This document shows positions 33,538 through 42,373 of a DNA stretch of 64,000 nt, in pieces. The DNA comes from Caulobacteraceae bacterium (lineage in GTDB: Bacteria; Pseudomonadota; Alphaproteobacteria; Caulobacterales; Aquidulcibacteraceae). Positions within the stretch are counted from its first letter, which is position 1. Each line of letters begins with the position of its first letter. The DNA is taken from assembly GCA_016703335.1 (NCBI GenBank), contig JADJCG010000001.1:248001-312000 (forward strand), read 5' to 3'. Below the pieces are notes generated by a model, which did no database searches, was not told the origin of the DNA, and worked only from the letters and a program-made list of their open reading frames with translations. A program made the position numbers and the translations under genes.

Positions 33538-35430
33538 CTAGAGCGCGATCACTGGCGCATCGACCTGCACAGCGCCGCGTTCAACCACCGGGAATTGGTA
33601 ATTGCTTTGGCCGTCTTGCGTGTTCGCTTGGATGCGCTCTTCGCGGGCGAATTCGCGGCGGACGTAGGCGCCGAGTTCGCCGGCGGTGATGACGCGGTCG
33701 CGGTTTTCATCCGCCGCGCCTTCGAGGCCGGTTTGGATGAAGTGCGAGAGAAACCGCCGGCTTGGAATTTCTCCGCGACTGAGCTCGTCAGATCTTCTTC
33801 AGAGCTGAAGATGCCCATCACGCCCGGGCGGCTGACGACGTCGCGGGCGAAGCCGCCGCTGAAGCACGAGTCCAGCACCAGCAACGATGTTTGCGTGCGC
33901 ACCTGCTGGAACATCTGGTTCATCTCTTCGTCAGTGATCGAGCCGTCGACCATTTCGATGGTCTCGTTCTTACCATCGGGCTCGGTCGCGCTGACTTGGC
34001 CGCGCACCTGATTGCCGTGACCAGAGTAGAAGAATAGGAAGAGATCGTTCGGGCCGGCGGCCGCAGCGACGCGTTGGATGGCCGCGCGCACGTTGGCGCG
34101 TGTGGCTTGGCCATCAACGAGTGTGACGCTTTCAGGCGCGAGCGTACCTTGGCGCTGCAAAGATTGCTGCAGCTTGCGTGCATCCTCCGCCGTGAGCGGC
34201 AGATCGTTGCCGCTGCCCGGATAATCGGAAATGCCGACCATCACCGCATAAACGCGGCGAGCGCTGTTGCTGGCCGAGACTTGCGGCGCCGTGCCCTGCT
34301 GCAGCGTCACAACATACGCACCGCTCTCGCCCGGCTGATACGAGGTCGCGCCAATCCGGTAGTTACCGGTTTCGGTGAGCGTGGTTTCGATGCGCGCGTT
34401 GCGATCGGTTGAGGAGGCGTCGTCGTTGTCTTCCTGAGCGCCTGAGGGCGCGAGCAGGATGAGATACGGATCGATCGCAGTGGAGCGCATGTCGATGGTA
34501 ACGCGCTGACCCGCTTGGCCTTGGAAATTGAAGTTGTCGATGAACTCGCCGGTTTGCAGCGTCGTATCGCCTGCCGCGAGTTCGCCGTTCATCGTCTGAC
34601 CTGCGGCGAAGGTTTGGCCGGGGCCGCCTTGGACCGCGTCGGCTGCGGTCGTTGATTGCGCTGGTCCGATATTGAGCTGGTACGCGCCAGTCTCGCCGCC
34701 TGCGTACGATGTTGCGTGGATCGTGTATTCGCCCGTGGCCGGGAGCGTCACAACAAGGCGGCTGTTGCGCGTGTTATTGGCGGCGTCGTCGTCGTTGTAT
34801 TGCGAGAAGCCGCCTGGGCCGCTGATCGCGACATAGGTGTCGAATGCTTGCGAAGAGAGGCTGATCTCGACTTGCTGACCAGCGACGCCTTGCAGCGGAT
34901 AGGTGTCGATGAATTCGCCGCTCTGCAGCGTCGTGTCGCCCTGCGCCAGTTCACCGGCGAGCGTTTGCGGCGTCACAGCCGGCGCTTGTCCGGGCTGTGT
35001 GTTGCCCGCGACGTTGGCGTTCGCTTCGCCGGTGCGCTCAAGGCGAAGATCGTAAGCGCCGGTAGCGTTGCGGCTGAAGCTGGTGACGTAAACTTGCGCC
35101 GTGCCGTTCTCGGGAAACGTGATGGCGAGGCGCGAATTGTAGCCTGCCGCTGCCGTCGTCATCGTTGTCTTGCGAGAGCGAGCCCGGGCCGCGCACGAAT
35201 AGATAAGGGTCGAATGCTTCGGAGGTGAGCGTCAGCGTGTATTGCTCACCGGCGCGGCCGTTGATTTGGTACACGTCAGCGACGGCGTTGTTCTGATCTG
35301 ACTTCGTCTCCGTGGCTTCAAGCGTGCCGGAGACCGTTTGGCCGGGCTGCAAACCTCCGCCGCCTAAGAGCTGACCGCACGCCATTAGGCCTGCCGCCAT
35401 CACCACGGCCAGGGCTGTCCGAATGTTCAT
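33538..35430 (-). CDS. Caspase-like (C14) lipoprotein with three PPC domains and an EF-hand (two frameshifts)
   Basis: Starts at ATG 35428-35430 with lipobox GLMAC. Three PPC-type beta domains follow (each with GEF/V.D.Y, DPY or DTY and NDD features), then a caspase domain with the catalytic histidine SGHG and cysteine LLVLDSCFSGG, and a C-terminal EF-hand-like loop DENRDRVITAGEL. Frames change near 35160 and near 33750; the two shifts compensate overall, and the repaired protein of about 630 residues ends VQVDAPVIAL at 33538. It is probably an outer-membrane-attached, calcium-responsive cysteine protease. Confidence 0.8.
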
Positions 35431-35571
35431 GCGTAATCCCCCCAAAAGCGGTCCGGAGCTTAGAGCCGCCCCTATGGCCGTCAACATGGGGAACCTGGGA
35501 CGTTGGCTGCGTCTTTGCGAGGGATGGTCATGGTTTGGCTCAAAACGGGCTGATACCGTCGCGGCGCGGAA

Positions 35572-38130
35572 ATGAAGCATCAGGACGCCCTCAATCAGCT
35601 CGCCCGGGAAACGAACCGGGCCCGGCGCCGGCTGGCGCTGGAACGGCTGCTCCGTGCGGGGTTAGTGCTGCTCGGCGCTGTGGGCGTGTGGGCGGTATTC
35701 GCGTTGCTGGGCGGCCATGAGCGCCTGCCGCTGCTGCTGCAAAGTCTGAGCGCAATCTTTGCGCTGCTGCTGTTCGGTTATCTCGCCGTTCGCGCGCGGC
35801 GCGCGTGGCGCGCACCGACCGAAGAAGAAGCGCGCGCGCAGTTGGCGGCGGACTCGCGCATGGACGCCGGCGCGTTCGATGCACTGCGCGATCAGCCCAC
35901 GAAATATGATCCCTTCTCGGTTGCGCTTTGGAATCGCGAACGCGAGCGCTTGCTTGAGAGCACAGACAAGTTACGGCTCGGGCCGCCGCGCCCTCAGCTC
36001 GATGACATCGACCGCTACAAACTTCGCTATCTGCTTGGCGCGCTGCTCATCGGCGCTTTCGTTGCCGCAGGTGCGCAATCGGGCGATCGACTAGCGCGCG
36101 CATTCCTGCCCGATCCTGGCCCGCTGCTTGGCGATCAGGAGATGGCGCTTGAGGCTTGGGCATCGCCTGCCGAGTACACGCACGCGGCGCCAGTTTCGCT
36201 GAGTGATCTAATTGGTGAGCGCGTGGTGACGCCGCCGTCAATCCGCGTGACGGTGCGCGTCATGGGACCGGCCGGCGCGCCGGTGCTGCGCTTCCACGGT
36301 CAAGGCGGGCGCCGCGAAGCGCGTTTCACGCAAGCCGCAGACGGTGCGTGGGAAGCACAACTTGATATTCCTGGACGCGGAGAGCTTAGCGTCGTGCGCT
36401 TCCATACGCGCGCGCGTTGGCGGCTCGCGCCTGCGCCGGATTCGCGACCGCGCGCGTCTTGGGACGCGCCGATCGCGACGCTTTCGGACGAGCGCGTAAG
36501 CCTCTCGTGGAAAGCGCGGGACGATTATGGCGTGCGGCGCTTGGTGCTGCGCGTGCGCCCGCTCAATCCGCCGGAAGGTTTGGTGCGCGCTGATCCGGTG
36601 GACACCGAGCTTGAGGCTCCGACCGGCGATCCGCGCGAGGCGGAGGGCGAAAACGAAGTTGATCTCAGCACCCATGCCTATGCGGGCATGGAGGTCGAAG
36701 CGCGGATCGTGGCGATCGACGCGCTTGGCCAAGAAGGCGTCAGCGACGCGCTGCACTTCACGATGCCGGAGAAGATCTTCCTGCAACCGCTCGCGCGCGC
36801 GGCGATTGAAATCCGCCGCCATATCCTGGCCGAGCGCAGACCGTATCGGCGCGCGTCGGGCGTGCAGCGGCGCACACAACCAGCTGGCGACATCCTGCTC
36901 GGCAATCAGCGTATTGAAGTGCGCGACTACGACAGCCGGCCTGCGCTGCGGCGTGCGCCTGCCGGCATTCAACGCGCGGCACGCTTGATCGATGCGCTCA
37001 CGATGGACGCACGCGACGGCTACTTCCGCGATCTTGCTGTATATTTCGGATTTCGCACGGCGCGCTCGCAACTCAGCGTCGCGCGTAATCCCGAAGAAGC
37101 GGACATCGCCGCTGACACGCTGTGGCGCACTGCCATACGCGCGGAATACGGCGGCGCAGCAGACGCACGCCGCGCGCTCGAAGAAGCGCAGCGTCAATTG
37201 GCCGAAGCTCTCCAGCAAGGCGCCCCGCAAGAGCGCGTTCGTCAATTGCTCGACGCGCTGCAGCGCGCGACCCAGGACTACATGCAGGCGCTGGTGCAAG
37301 AAGCACTGCGCAACGGCGAAACGCCGCAAAACATGGAAGACACCGAGGATCAGGCGACGCTCTCACAGCGCGATATCCAGGACATGTTGCGCCGCGTGCA
37401 GGAATTGTCAGAGCAAGGCCGCAATGCGGAAGCGCAACAATTGCTGCAGCAATTGGCGCAGATCCTTTCGAACCTCGACGTCCAGCTCAGCCAAGGCGGC
37501 GACGGCGAAGGCGGCGAGCAAGGCGATCGCGACCAGCAAATGCAGCAGAGTATGGACGAGCTCTCGGAGACGATGGGCGAGCAGCGCGCGCTGCGCGACG
37601 AGACCCAACAAGAACAGCAGCAACAAGGCCAAGGCGGTAGCGGCGGCGATCAGCAGGGCGGCGAAGGCGGCGACGAACTCGCGCAACGCCAATCTCAGCT
37701 GCGCCAAGGCTTGCAGGCGGCCCAGCGCATGGCGGACGAAGCCGGCGCGGCCCCAAGCGAGGATTTAAACGCCGCGGGCGAAGCGATGCGCCGAGCCGAG
37801 GACGCGCTGCGGCGCGGTGACTTTGAAGACGCTGAGGCGGCGCAAAGCGCGGCGCTCGATAATCTACGCGAAGGCGCGGAAGCCTTGGGCGCCGAGATGC
37901 GCGACCGCGGACGTCAAGGCCGTGACGAAGGCGCAGGCAGCGGCCGCGATCCGCTTGGGCGTGGCACAGGCGGCAATGGCGATGGTCCAGGCTTCGTGCC
38001 GAACACAACGGACCCTGCGCGGGCGCGCGAAATCTACGATGAAATCCGCCGCCGCGCCCAAGATCCGAACCCGCCCGAGGCCGAGCGCGAATATTTGCGC
38101 CGCCTGATGGATCGCTTCGGCGATAGCTAG
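35572..38130 (+). CDS. TIGR02302 family protein (DUF4175)
   Basis: An 852-residue protein with two N-terminal membrane helices, a third near residue 160, a beta-rich middle (residues 200-400) and a long, Gln/Glu/Gly-rich, coiled-coil C-terminal half (residues 540-850) including QQEQQQQGQGG. This matches the TIGR02302/DUF4175 family of alphaproteobacteria, whose function is unknown but whose large periplasmic part suggests an envelope role. Confidence 0.87.
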   Translation: MKHQDALNQLARETNRARRRLALERLLRAGLVLLGAVGVWAVFALLGGHERLPLLLQSLSAIFALLLFGYLAVRARRAWRAPTEEEARAQLAADSRMDAGAFDALRDQPTKYDPFSVALWNRERERLLESTDKLRLGPPRPQLDDIDRYKLRYLLGALLIGAFVAAGAQSGDRLARAFLPDPGPLLGDQEMALEAWASPAEYTHAAPVSLSDLIGERVVTPPSIRVTVRVMGPAGAPVLRFHGQGGRREARFTQAADGAWEAQLDIPGRGELSVVRFHTRARWRLAPAPDSRPRASWDAPIATLSDERVSLSWKARDDYGVRRLVLRVRPLNPPEGLVRADPVDTELEAPTGDPREAEGENEVDLSTHAYAGMEVEARIVAIDALGQEGVSDALHFTMPEKIFLQPLARAAIEIRRHILAERRPYRRASGVQRRTQPAGDILLGNQRIEVRDYDSRPALRRAPAGIQRAARLIDALTMDARDGYFRDLAVYFGFRTARSQLSVARNPEEADIAADTLWRTAIRAEYGGAADARRALEEAQRQLAEALQQGAPQERVRQLLDALQRATQDYMQALVQEALRNGETPQNMEDTEDQATLSQRDIQDMLRRVQELSEQGRNAEAQQLLQQLAQILSNLDVQLSQGGDGEGGEQGDRDQQMQQSMDELSETMGEQRALRDETQQEQQQQGQGGSGGDQQGGEGGDELAQRQSQLRQGLQAAQRMADEAGAAPSEDLNAAGEAMRRAEDALRRGDFEDAEAAQSAALDNLREGAEALGAEMRDRGRQGRDEGAGSGRDPLGRGTGGNGDGPGFVPNTTDPARAREIYDEIRRRAQDPNPPEAEREYLRRLMDRFGDS

Positions 38131-38144
38131 TCCCTCGTCGCGCC

Positions 38145-38170
38145 TTGAAATGGCCCCGGCGCGCTCCACT
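38145..38170 (+). promoter_or_regulatory. Caulobacter-type housekeeping promoter, copy 1
   Basis: TTGAAA (38145-38150), 12-base spacer, GCTCCACT (38163-38170). This approximates the Caulobacter consensus TTGACG-N10-14-GCTANAWC. It precedes the lipoprotein gene starting at 38198. The 15-mer CCCCGGCGCGCTCCA is repeated exactly 600 bases downstream before the next gene. Confidence 0.5.
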
Positions 38171-38197
38171 CTCACTCCCATCATCTGGAGGGATTGC

Positions 38198-38725
38198 ATG
38201 CGCGCCTTTTTGCTCACCACAGCTTTCGTTGCCCTGCTCGCGGCCTGCTCGCCGCCAGCCCAGCAATCGGATCGGCCATCGACCCCGCCTGGGCCGACGA
38301 CCGTCGCATGCAATGACGTGACGCCGGACGCGGCTCACCAAGTCGCCGTCGGCGAAGAGGTGATCACCGCCGCAGCGGCAGCCGATCTGCGCGGCGGCAC
38401 GATCGCGCCAGGCACGTACGATCTCTTCACTGCTTCACGCGTTGGCGCGGCCACGGGTTGGAACGGCACGCGCGCGGTCGCGCTCGATGTCAGCGAGACT
38501 CAGAACGGCGGCGTAACGTTCAATTGGGCGGGCGCCGATCCGGGCGGGCAAACCGACCGTTGGACCGCGACGTTCACCGAGGCGCCGCAGCCACGGCTTT
38601 CGTACACGTGCGGACGTGTTGGCGAAATCGGTGCGGATTTCGCGGCCCAGGCCAACGCGCTGCAGCTGCGCTTGCAGGACGGCGCGGGCGGGCAATTGGC
38701 GCTGCAATTCCAGCGCCGGAGTTAG
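38198..38725 (+). CDS. Hypothetical lipoprotein
   Basis: A 175-residue lipoprotein: signal peptide with lipobox LLAAC (about residue 14), Pro/Ser-rich linker, then a beta-rich domain (GTYDLFTASRVGAATGWNGT, ALQLRLQDGAGGQLALQFQ). GGAGGGA at 38187-38193 supports ATG 38198. No known family. Confidence 0.7.
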   Translation: MRAFLLTTAFVALLAACSPPAQQSDRPSTPPGPTTVACNDVTPDAAHQVAVGEEVITAAAAADLRGGTIAPGTYDLFTASRVGAATGWNGTRAVALDVSETQNGGVTFNWAGADPGGQTDRWTATFTEAPQPRLSYTCGRVGEIGADFAAQANALQLRLQDGAGGQLALQFQRRS

Positions 38726-38742
38726 ACCCCATATTCATGCGG

Positions 38743-38770
38743 TTGTGAGTGCGCCCCGGCGCGCTCCATC
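38743..38770 (+). promoter_or_regulatory. Caulobacter-type housekeeping promoter, copy 2
   Basis: TTGTGA (38743-38748), 14-base spacer, GCTCCATC (38763-38770), matching the GCTANAWC -10 form at seven of eight positions. It shares a 15-base block with copy 1 and precedes the gene at 38809. Confidence 0.5.
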
Positions 38771-38808
38771 CCTCAAGTGCGCGGTGAAACCGTAGCGGAG
38801 GGATATGC

Positions 38809-39249
38809 ATGAAAACGTCCACCAGTTTGGCATTGGCCACGGTCTTGGGCGTCGGCTTGATGGCCGGCAGCGCCGAAGCGCAAGAGATGCGCCGCGACTT
38901 CGATAACTTGAACAGCGCGCACGCTTCCGACGGCGACGCTGTACGCATGCGGCTCAGCATTCCGTTTCAGCGTCAAGAAGAACGTCGCGACACACGGCTT
39001 TCGTTCAGCCTGCAGCAAGGCGACGGCGACGGCCACATGCGGAACCTCGACATGTTCTCGTTCTCACTGACGGGCGACGCGCCGCCGCGTCTGGAAACGC
39101 CGTTTGCACTCGGTGCGGCCGATGGCGAAGGCGGCTTCTTCTCAAGGCCACTGAATTGGGTCTGGATCGGTCTCGGCGTTGGCGCCGCGTACTGGATCTA
39201 CGACGAGACGCAAGACGACGACGATCCGCCACAAAACAACAACAACTGA
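38809..39249 (+). CDS. Exported protein of unknown function with C-terminal membrane helix
   Basis: A 146-residue protein with a cleavable signal peptide (AEA, about residue 24), a polar region with SIPFQRQEERRDTRLSFSL, then a membrane helix (LNWVWIGLGVGAAYWIY, about 115-132) and an acidic/Asn tail. GGAGGG precedes ATG 38809. The family is unknown. Confidence 0.65.
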   Translation: MKTSTSLALATVLGVGLMAGSAEAQEMRRDFDNLNSAHASDGDAVRMRLSIPFQRQEERRDTRLSFSLQQGDGDGHMRNLDMFSFSLTGDAPPRLETPFALGAADGEGGFFSRPLNWVWIGLGVGAAYWIYDETQDDDDPPQNNNN

Positions 39250-39310
39250 GCCGCATATCTGGCTAAGCGGTGCGTCCTGCCCCAGAGTGGCGCGCCGCAA
39301 AGGACCTCAA

Positions 39311-39976
39311 TTGAGCTCATCTCCACCTCGCGCACGTGTCGCTATCGTCGAGGACGATGCGATTCTGCGCGAGGATTTGGCGCAAGTGGTCACGCGTGCC
39401 GATGGGCTGGAGATCGCTGGTGTCGCCGACACGCTCGCCAGCGGGCGCGCGCTGATTGGACCGGGCGTTGACGTCTTGCTGATCGATTTGGCCTTGCCGG
39501 ATGGAAACGGCGTCGAACTCATCCGCGAAACGCGCGAGCGCGTCCCGAACATCAAGATCATCGTCGTCAGCATTTTTGGCGATGCGCGCAGCGTTGTGCG
39601 CGCGATCGAAGCCGGTGCGGACGGCTATCTGCTGAAAGGCGCCGGCGAGCAGCAAGCGGAAGAAGCAATCCGCAGCGTCCTCGGCGGGGGCGCGCCGATC
39701 TCACCCGCCGTGGCGAGCCACATCCTGACGCGCATGCGCGAACGCATGTCTCCGAACGGGCCGAGCCCTGATGTGCCGCTTACCGAGAAAGAGACGGCGG
39801 TCCTGATCGACCTCGCCAAAGGCTTTCGCTACAAGGAGGTCGCGCGGCTGCATGGGATTTCACCGCACACGGTCGCCGACCACGTGAAGTCGATCTACCG
39901 CAAGCTCGCGGTAAACTCGCGCAGCGAAGCGGTGTTTGAAGCGGTCCAGGCCGGTTTGATCAAGCTGAAGGATTGA
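39311..39976 (+). CDS. LuxR/NarL-type response regulator
   Basis: A 221-residue response regulator: receiver domain (residues 8-125) with acidic pocket EDD, phospho-acceptor aspartate in LLIDLALPDGNG and lysine in YLLKGAG, then a LuxR-type helix-turn-helix (LTEKETAVLIDLAKGFRYKE, HTVADHVKSIYRKL). The start is TTG 39311 with AAGGA upstream. It is coupled to the kinase gene behind it. Confidence 0.88.
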   Translation: MSSSPPRARVAIVEDDAILREDLAQVVTRADGLEIAGVADTLASGRALIGPGVDVLLIDLALPDGNGVELIRETRERVPNIKIIVVSIFGDARSVVRAIEAGADGYLLKGAGEQQAEEAIRSVLGGGAPISPAVASHILTRMRERMSPNGPSPDVPLTEKETAVLIDLAKGFRYKEVARLHGISPHTVADHVKSIYRKLAVNSRSEAVFEAVQAGLIKLKD

Positions 39977-40008
39977 CGACGGGCGCTCGCCTCCGTCAAT
40001 CAACGCAG

Positions 40009-41895
40009 ATGACGCCGCAGCAAGACCCTGCCTCACAGCCTCGCTGGCCGACGACATTGGTCATCCTGCTTTTGCTCGCCGCGTTCTGCGGCGGCCTTCT
40101 GATCATCAACGCGACGGCCGAGAACGTACCTGGCCGCCGCGTCGCCGACGGGCTGGTCGCCGATACGCCGGGCGCCACCTTCCAGCCGGCCACGCTGCCG
40201 CATTGGAATTGCTGTTCGACCGAGCCACTGATTTTCCGCACGACGCTTGATGCTCAGACAGCGAACGCGCGCGATCCAGCGTTGCTGGTCGTTAGCGCGC
40301 ACGACAATGCGCGGCTCTATGTCGACGGCGTCTTGGTTGGCGGCGAAGGACCATCGACCGGCGATCCCACGAACTGGAGCCGTCGCCCGCGTCTCATCCG
40401 CATTCCGCCGCCCTTGGCGCACGCGGGTGCGGTGCTCGACATTGAAGTGCAGCGCAGTGTGGGATTCGGCCACCTGCGGCCAGTCTATCTCGGCGAGTAC
40501 GATGCGCTCTATCCCTCATACGTAGCGCTACGGGTGCTGCGTGCGGACATGCATGTGGCGACGGGCGTGATCGCTGCATTCGTCGCGGCGTTCTGCTTTG
40601 CGGCTGCGTCGCTGCTGGGTGCGCGCGGCTTGATGTATTCGCTTGGTGGCCTTGCGGCGTCGTGGGCGCTGCAGGTGATCGGGTTGTCGCCAAGCGATCC
40701 GCCTTGGAATGGCGCGGTCGCTAACGGCATCTATTTCGTCGGTTATCTCGGCACGAGCATCTTCTTGCTCTGGTTCTTCATCGAATGGACCTCGGTGTTC
40801 TCGGAGCGCAACGATCTGCGGCATCGCTTAGGATGGCTGACGGCGCCGTGGCCGCGAAAAGCGCGGCGTGCGCTGGGGCTTTCGGCGATTGGCGCCATGG
40901 TTGCCGGAGCAGCGCTTATCGCGGTGACGATCTACTTAAATCCGCCCATCGGGTCGCAGGAAGTTGACCGCGCATGCGGCTTTCTTGGGTTAGCGGTGAT
41001 CGCCTTCTGTCTCGTGCGCGTGGTCAGCTATTATCGCCGCAACGGCTTCCGCGATCCGTTCGAAGCGTCGGCCTTCATCTTCGTGCTGATCGCCGCGGTC
41101 GTCGACATCATCATGGTGCGGTTCTTCTTCATCTACGGCGTCTCACTGGGCGCCGCGGTGATGTTCTTTCCGCTGGCGCTGCTGCTCTCGCTCGCGGCGC
41201 GGGCGCGCGGCGTGTTCGAGGCGGCAACCGCAACGGCAGAGAAGCTCAATGTGCTTGTCGAGAAGCGCGAGCGCGAGATTCTCGTCAACATGGAAGAAAT
41301 CCGTCGCAACGAGCGCGCGGCGATGCTGCTTGAAGAACGCAGCCGGATCATGCGCGATATGCATGACGGCATTGGCGGCCAATTGCTGGGGCTGATCTTG
41401 CAGGCCCGGTCACGCAAGCTCTCGGATGACGCGTTGGTCAGCGGCTTGGAGCAAAGCTTGGATGATCTCCGCTTGGTGGTGGATTCGCTTGAGCAAGGCG
41501 AAGGATCGCTCACGGGTGCGCTTGGCGCGTTCCGCGCGCGCATCGAACCGCGTTGTGAAGCGGCAGGCGTCACGCTCGATTGGCAGATCGAGGATGTCGG
41601 CGCGACGCCGAACATTGGGCCGGACAAGACGCTGCAGATTTACCGTGTCTTGCTGGAGGCCTGCACGAATGCGCTGAAGCACGGCGCGCCGACGCGCATT
41701 GGCGTGGTGTTGCGGCGCGACGGCGATAGCATCGAGATTGCGCTCGCCGATGATGGCGGTGGGTTCGTGCAGCAAACGGCCGCCATCGGGCGCGGGCTCA
41801 CCAATATGCGCACGCGCGCGCAGCAAATCGGTGCGGAGCTTGCGGTTGCCTCTGGCGACACAGGCACGCGGATCGCGCTGACGCTTGCGGCTTGA
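40009..41895 (+). CDS. Sensor histidine kinase (NarL-partner type) with 7TM sensor
   Basis: A 628-residue kinase. After the first helix comes a periplasmic domain (about residues 30-165) that resembles 7TMR-DISM extracellular modules and has adjacent cysteines in HWNCCSTEP; then seven hydrophobic helices to about residue 410, a coiled coil, a HisKA_3 dimerisation helix with the phospho-acceptor in MRDMHDGIGGQLLG and a C-terminal ATPase (ACTNALKHG, DDGGGF, GRGLTNMRTRA). It cognately pairs with the preceding regulator. TTG 39973 would overlap that gene (TTGA) and is an alternative start. Confidence 0.87.
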   Translation: MTPQQDPASQPRWPTTLVILLLLAAFCGGLLIINATAENVPGRRVADGLVADTPGATFQPATLPHWNCCSTEPLIFRTTLDAQTANARDPALLVVSAHDNARLYVDGVLVGGEGPSTGDPTNWSRRPRLIRIPPPLAHAGAVLDIEVQRSVGFGHLRPVYLGEYDALYPSYVALRVLRADMHVATGVIAAFVAAFCFAAASLLGARGLMYSLGGLAASWALQVIGLSPSDPPWNGAVANGIYFVGYLGTSIFLLWFFIEWTSVFSERNDLRHRLGWLTAPWPRKARRALGLSAIGAMVAGAALIAVTIYLNPPIGSQEVDRACGFLGLAVIAFCLVRVVSYYRRNGFRDPFEASAFIFVLIAAVVDIIMVRFFFIYGVSLGAAVMFFPLALLLSLAARARGVFEAATATAEKLNVLVEKREREILVNMEEIRRNERAAMLLEERSRIMRDMHDGIGGQLLGLILQARSRKLSDDALVSGLEQSLDDLRLVVDSLEQGEGSLTGALGAFRARIEPRCEAAGVTLDWQIEDVGATPNIGPDKTLQIYRVLLEACTNALKHGAPTRIGVVLRRDGDSIEIALADDGGGFVQQTAAIGRGLTNMRTRAQQIGAELAVASGDTGTRIALTLAA

Positions 41896-41946
41896 TCCCG
41901 CGAACATGGGAGTGCGCACAGCGGAGACCTGGCGCATGGCGAGCCC

Positions 41947-42369
41947 ATGGATGCGCCACTTGTGATCCGCCCGAGGCTTTGGCTGCTGTTTGGCGCCATC
42001 GCAGCCATCGCGCTCGTGCCATTTTTGTTGAGCCTCGTTCCGAATCCATTCGAAGGTCTCGGGCCTGAAGAGCGGCCGTCGCGCTTCTTCATGGCGATGT
42101 GGCTGCTCTTGCCGGTGCTGATGCTGCTCGCAGTTTGGCGGCTGCTCGCCTGGACCAGCTATCGCGCGACGGCCGAGTGGATCGAAGCGCGCAGCATGTT
42201 GGGTGTGAAACGATCGGCGTGGAGCGATCTCACCTCGTCAGAACTCGATGTGCCTACCGGCATGCCGCCGGCGTACGAGCTGCGCTTCGGCAAACGCAAA
42301 GTGCGCTTCATCGCGGCGCATCATGATCGCGCGAAGATACAAGCGCTGAAGGCGATGATCGCGCGCTAG
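41947..42369 (+). CDS. Small two-helix membrane protein
   Basis: A 140-residue protein with helices at about residues 12-30 and 48-68 followed by a soluble PH-like domain (SYRATAEWIEARSMLG, YELRFGKRKVRFIAAH). It is convergent with the M20 peptidase gene. Function unknown. Confidence 0.65.
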   Translation: MDAPLVIRPRLWLLFGAIAAIALVPFLLSLVPNPFEGLGPEERPSRFFMAMWLLLPVLMLLAVWRLLAWTSYRATAEWIEARSMLGVKRSAWSDLTSSELDVPTGMPPAYELRFGKRKVRFIAAHHDRAKIQALKAMIAR

Positions 42370-42373
42370 CGGC

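Noticed and set aside
33538..35430. Defence island or gasdermin-type system around the caspase
   Set aside because: No gasdermin, TPR sensor, nuclease or other defence partner is adjacent; the neighbours are housekeeping or envelope genes.
36238..37329. 363-codon minus-strand frame inside the TIGR02302 gene
   Set aside because: It is a codon-bias shadow of a clear 852-residue protein; arginine-rich, with no recognisable domain.
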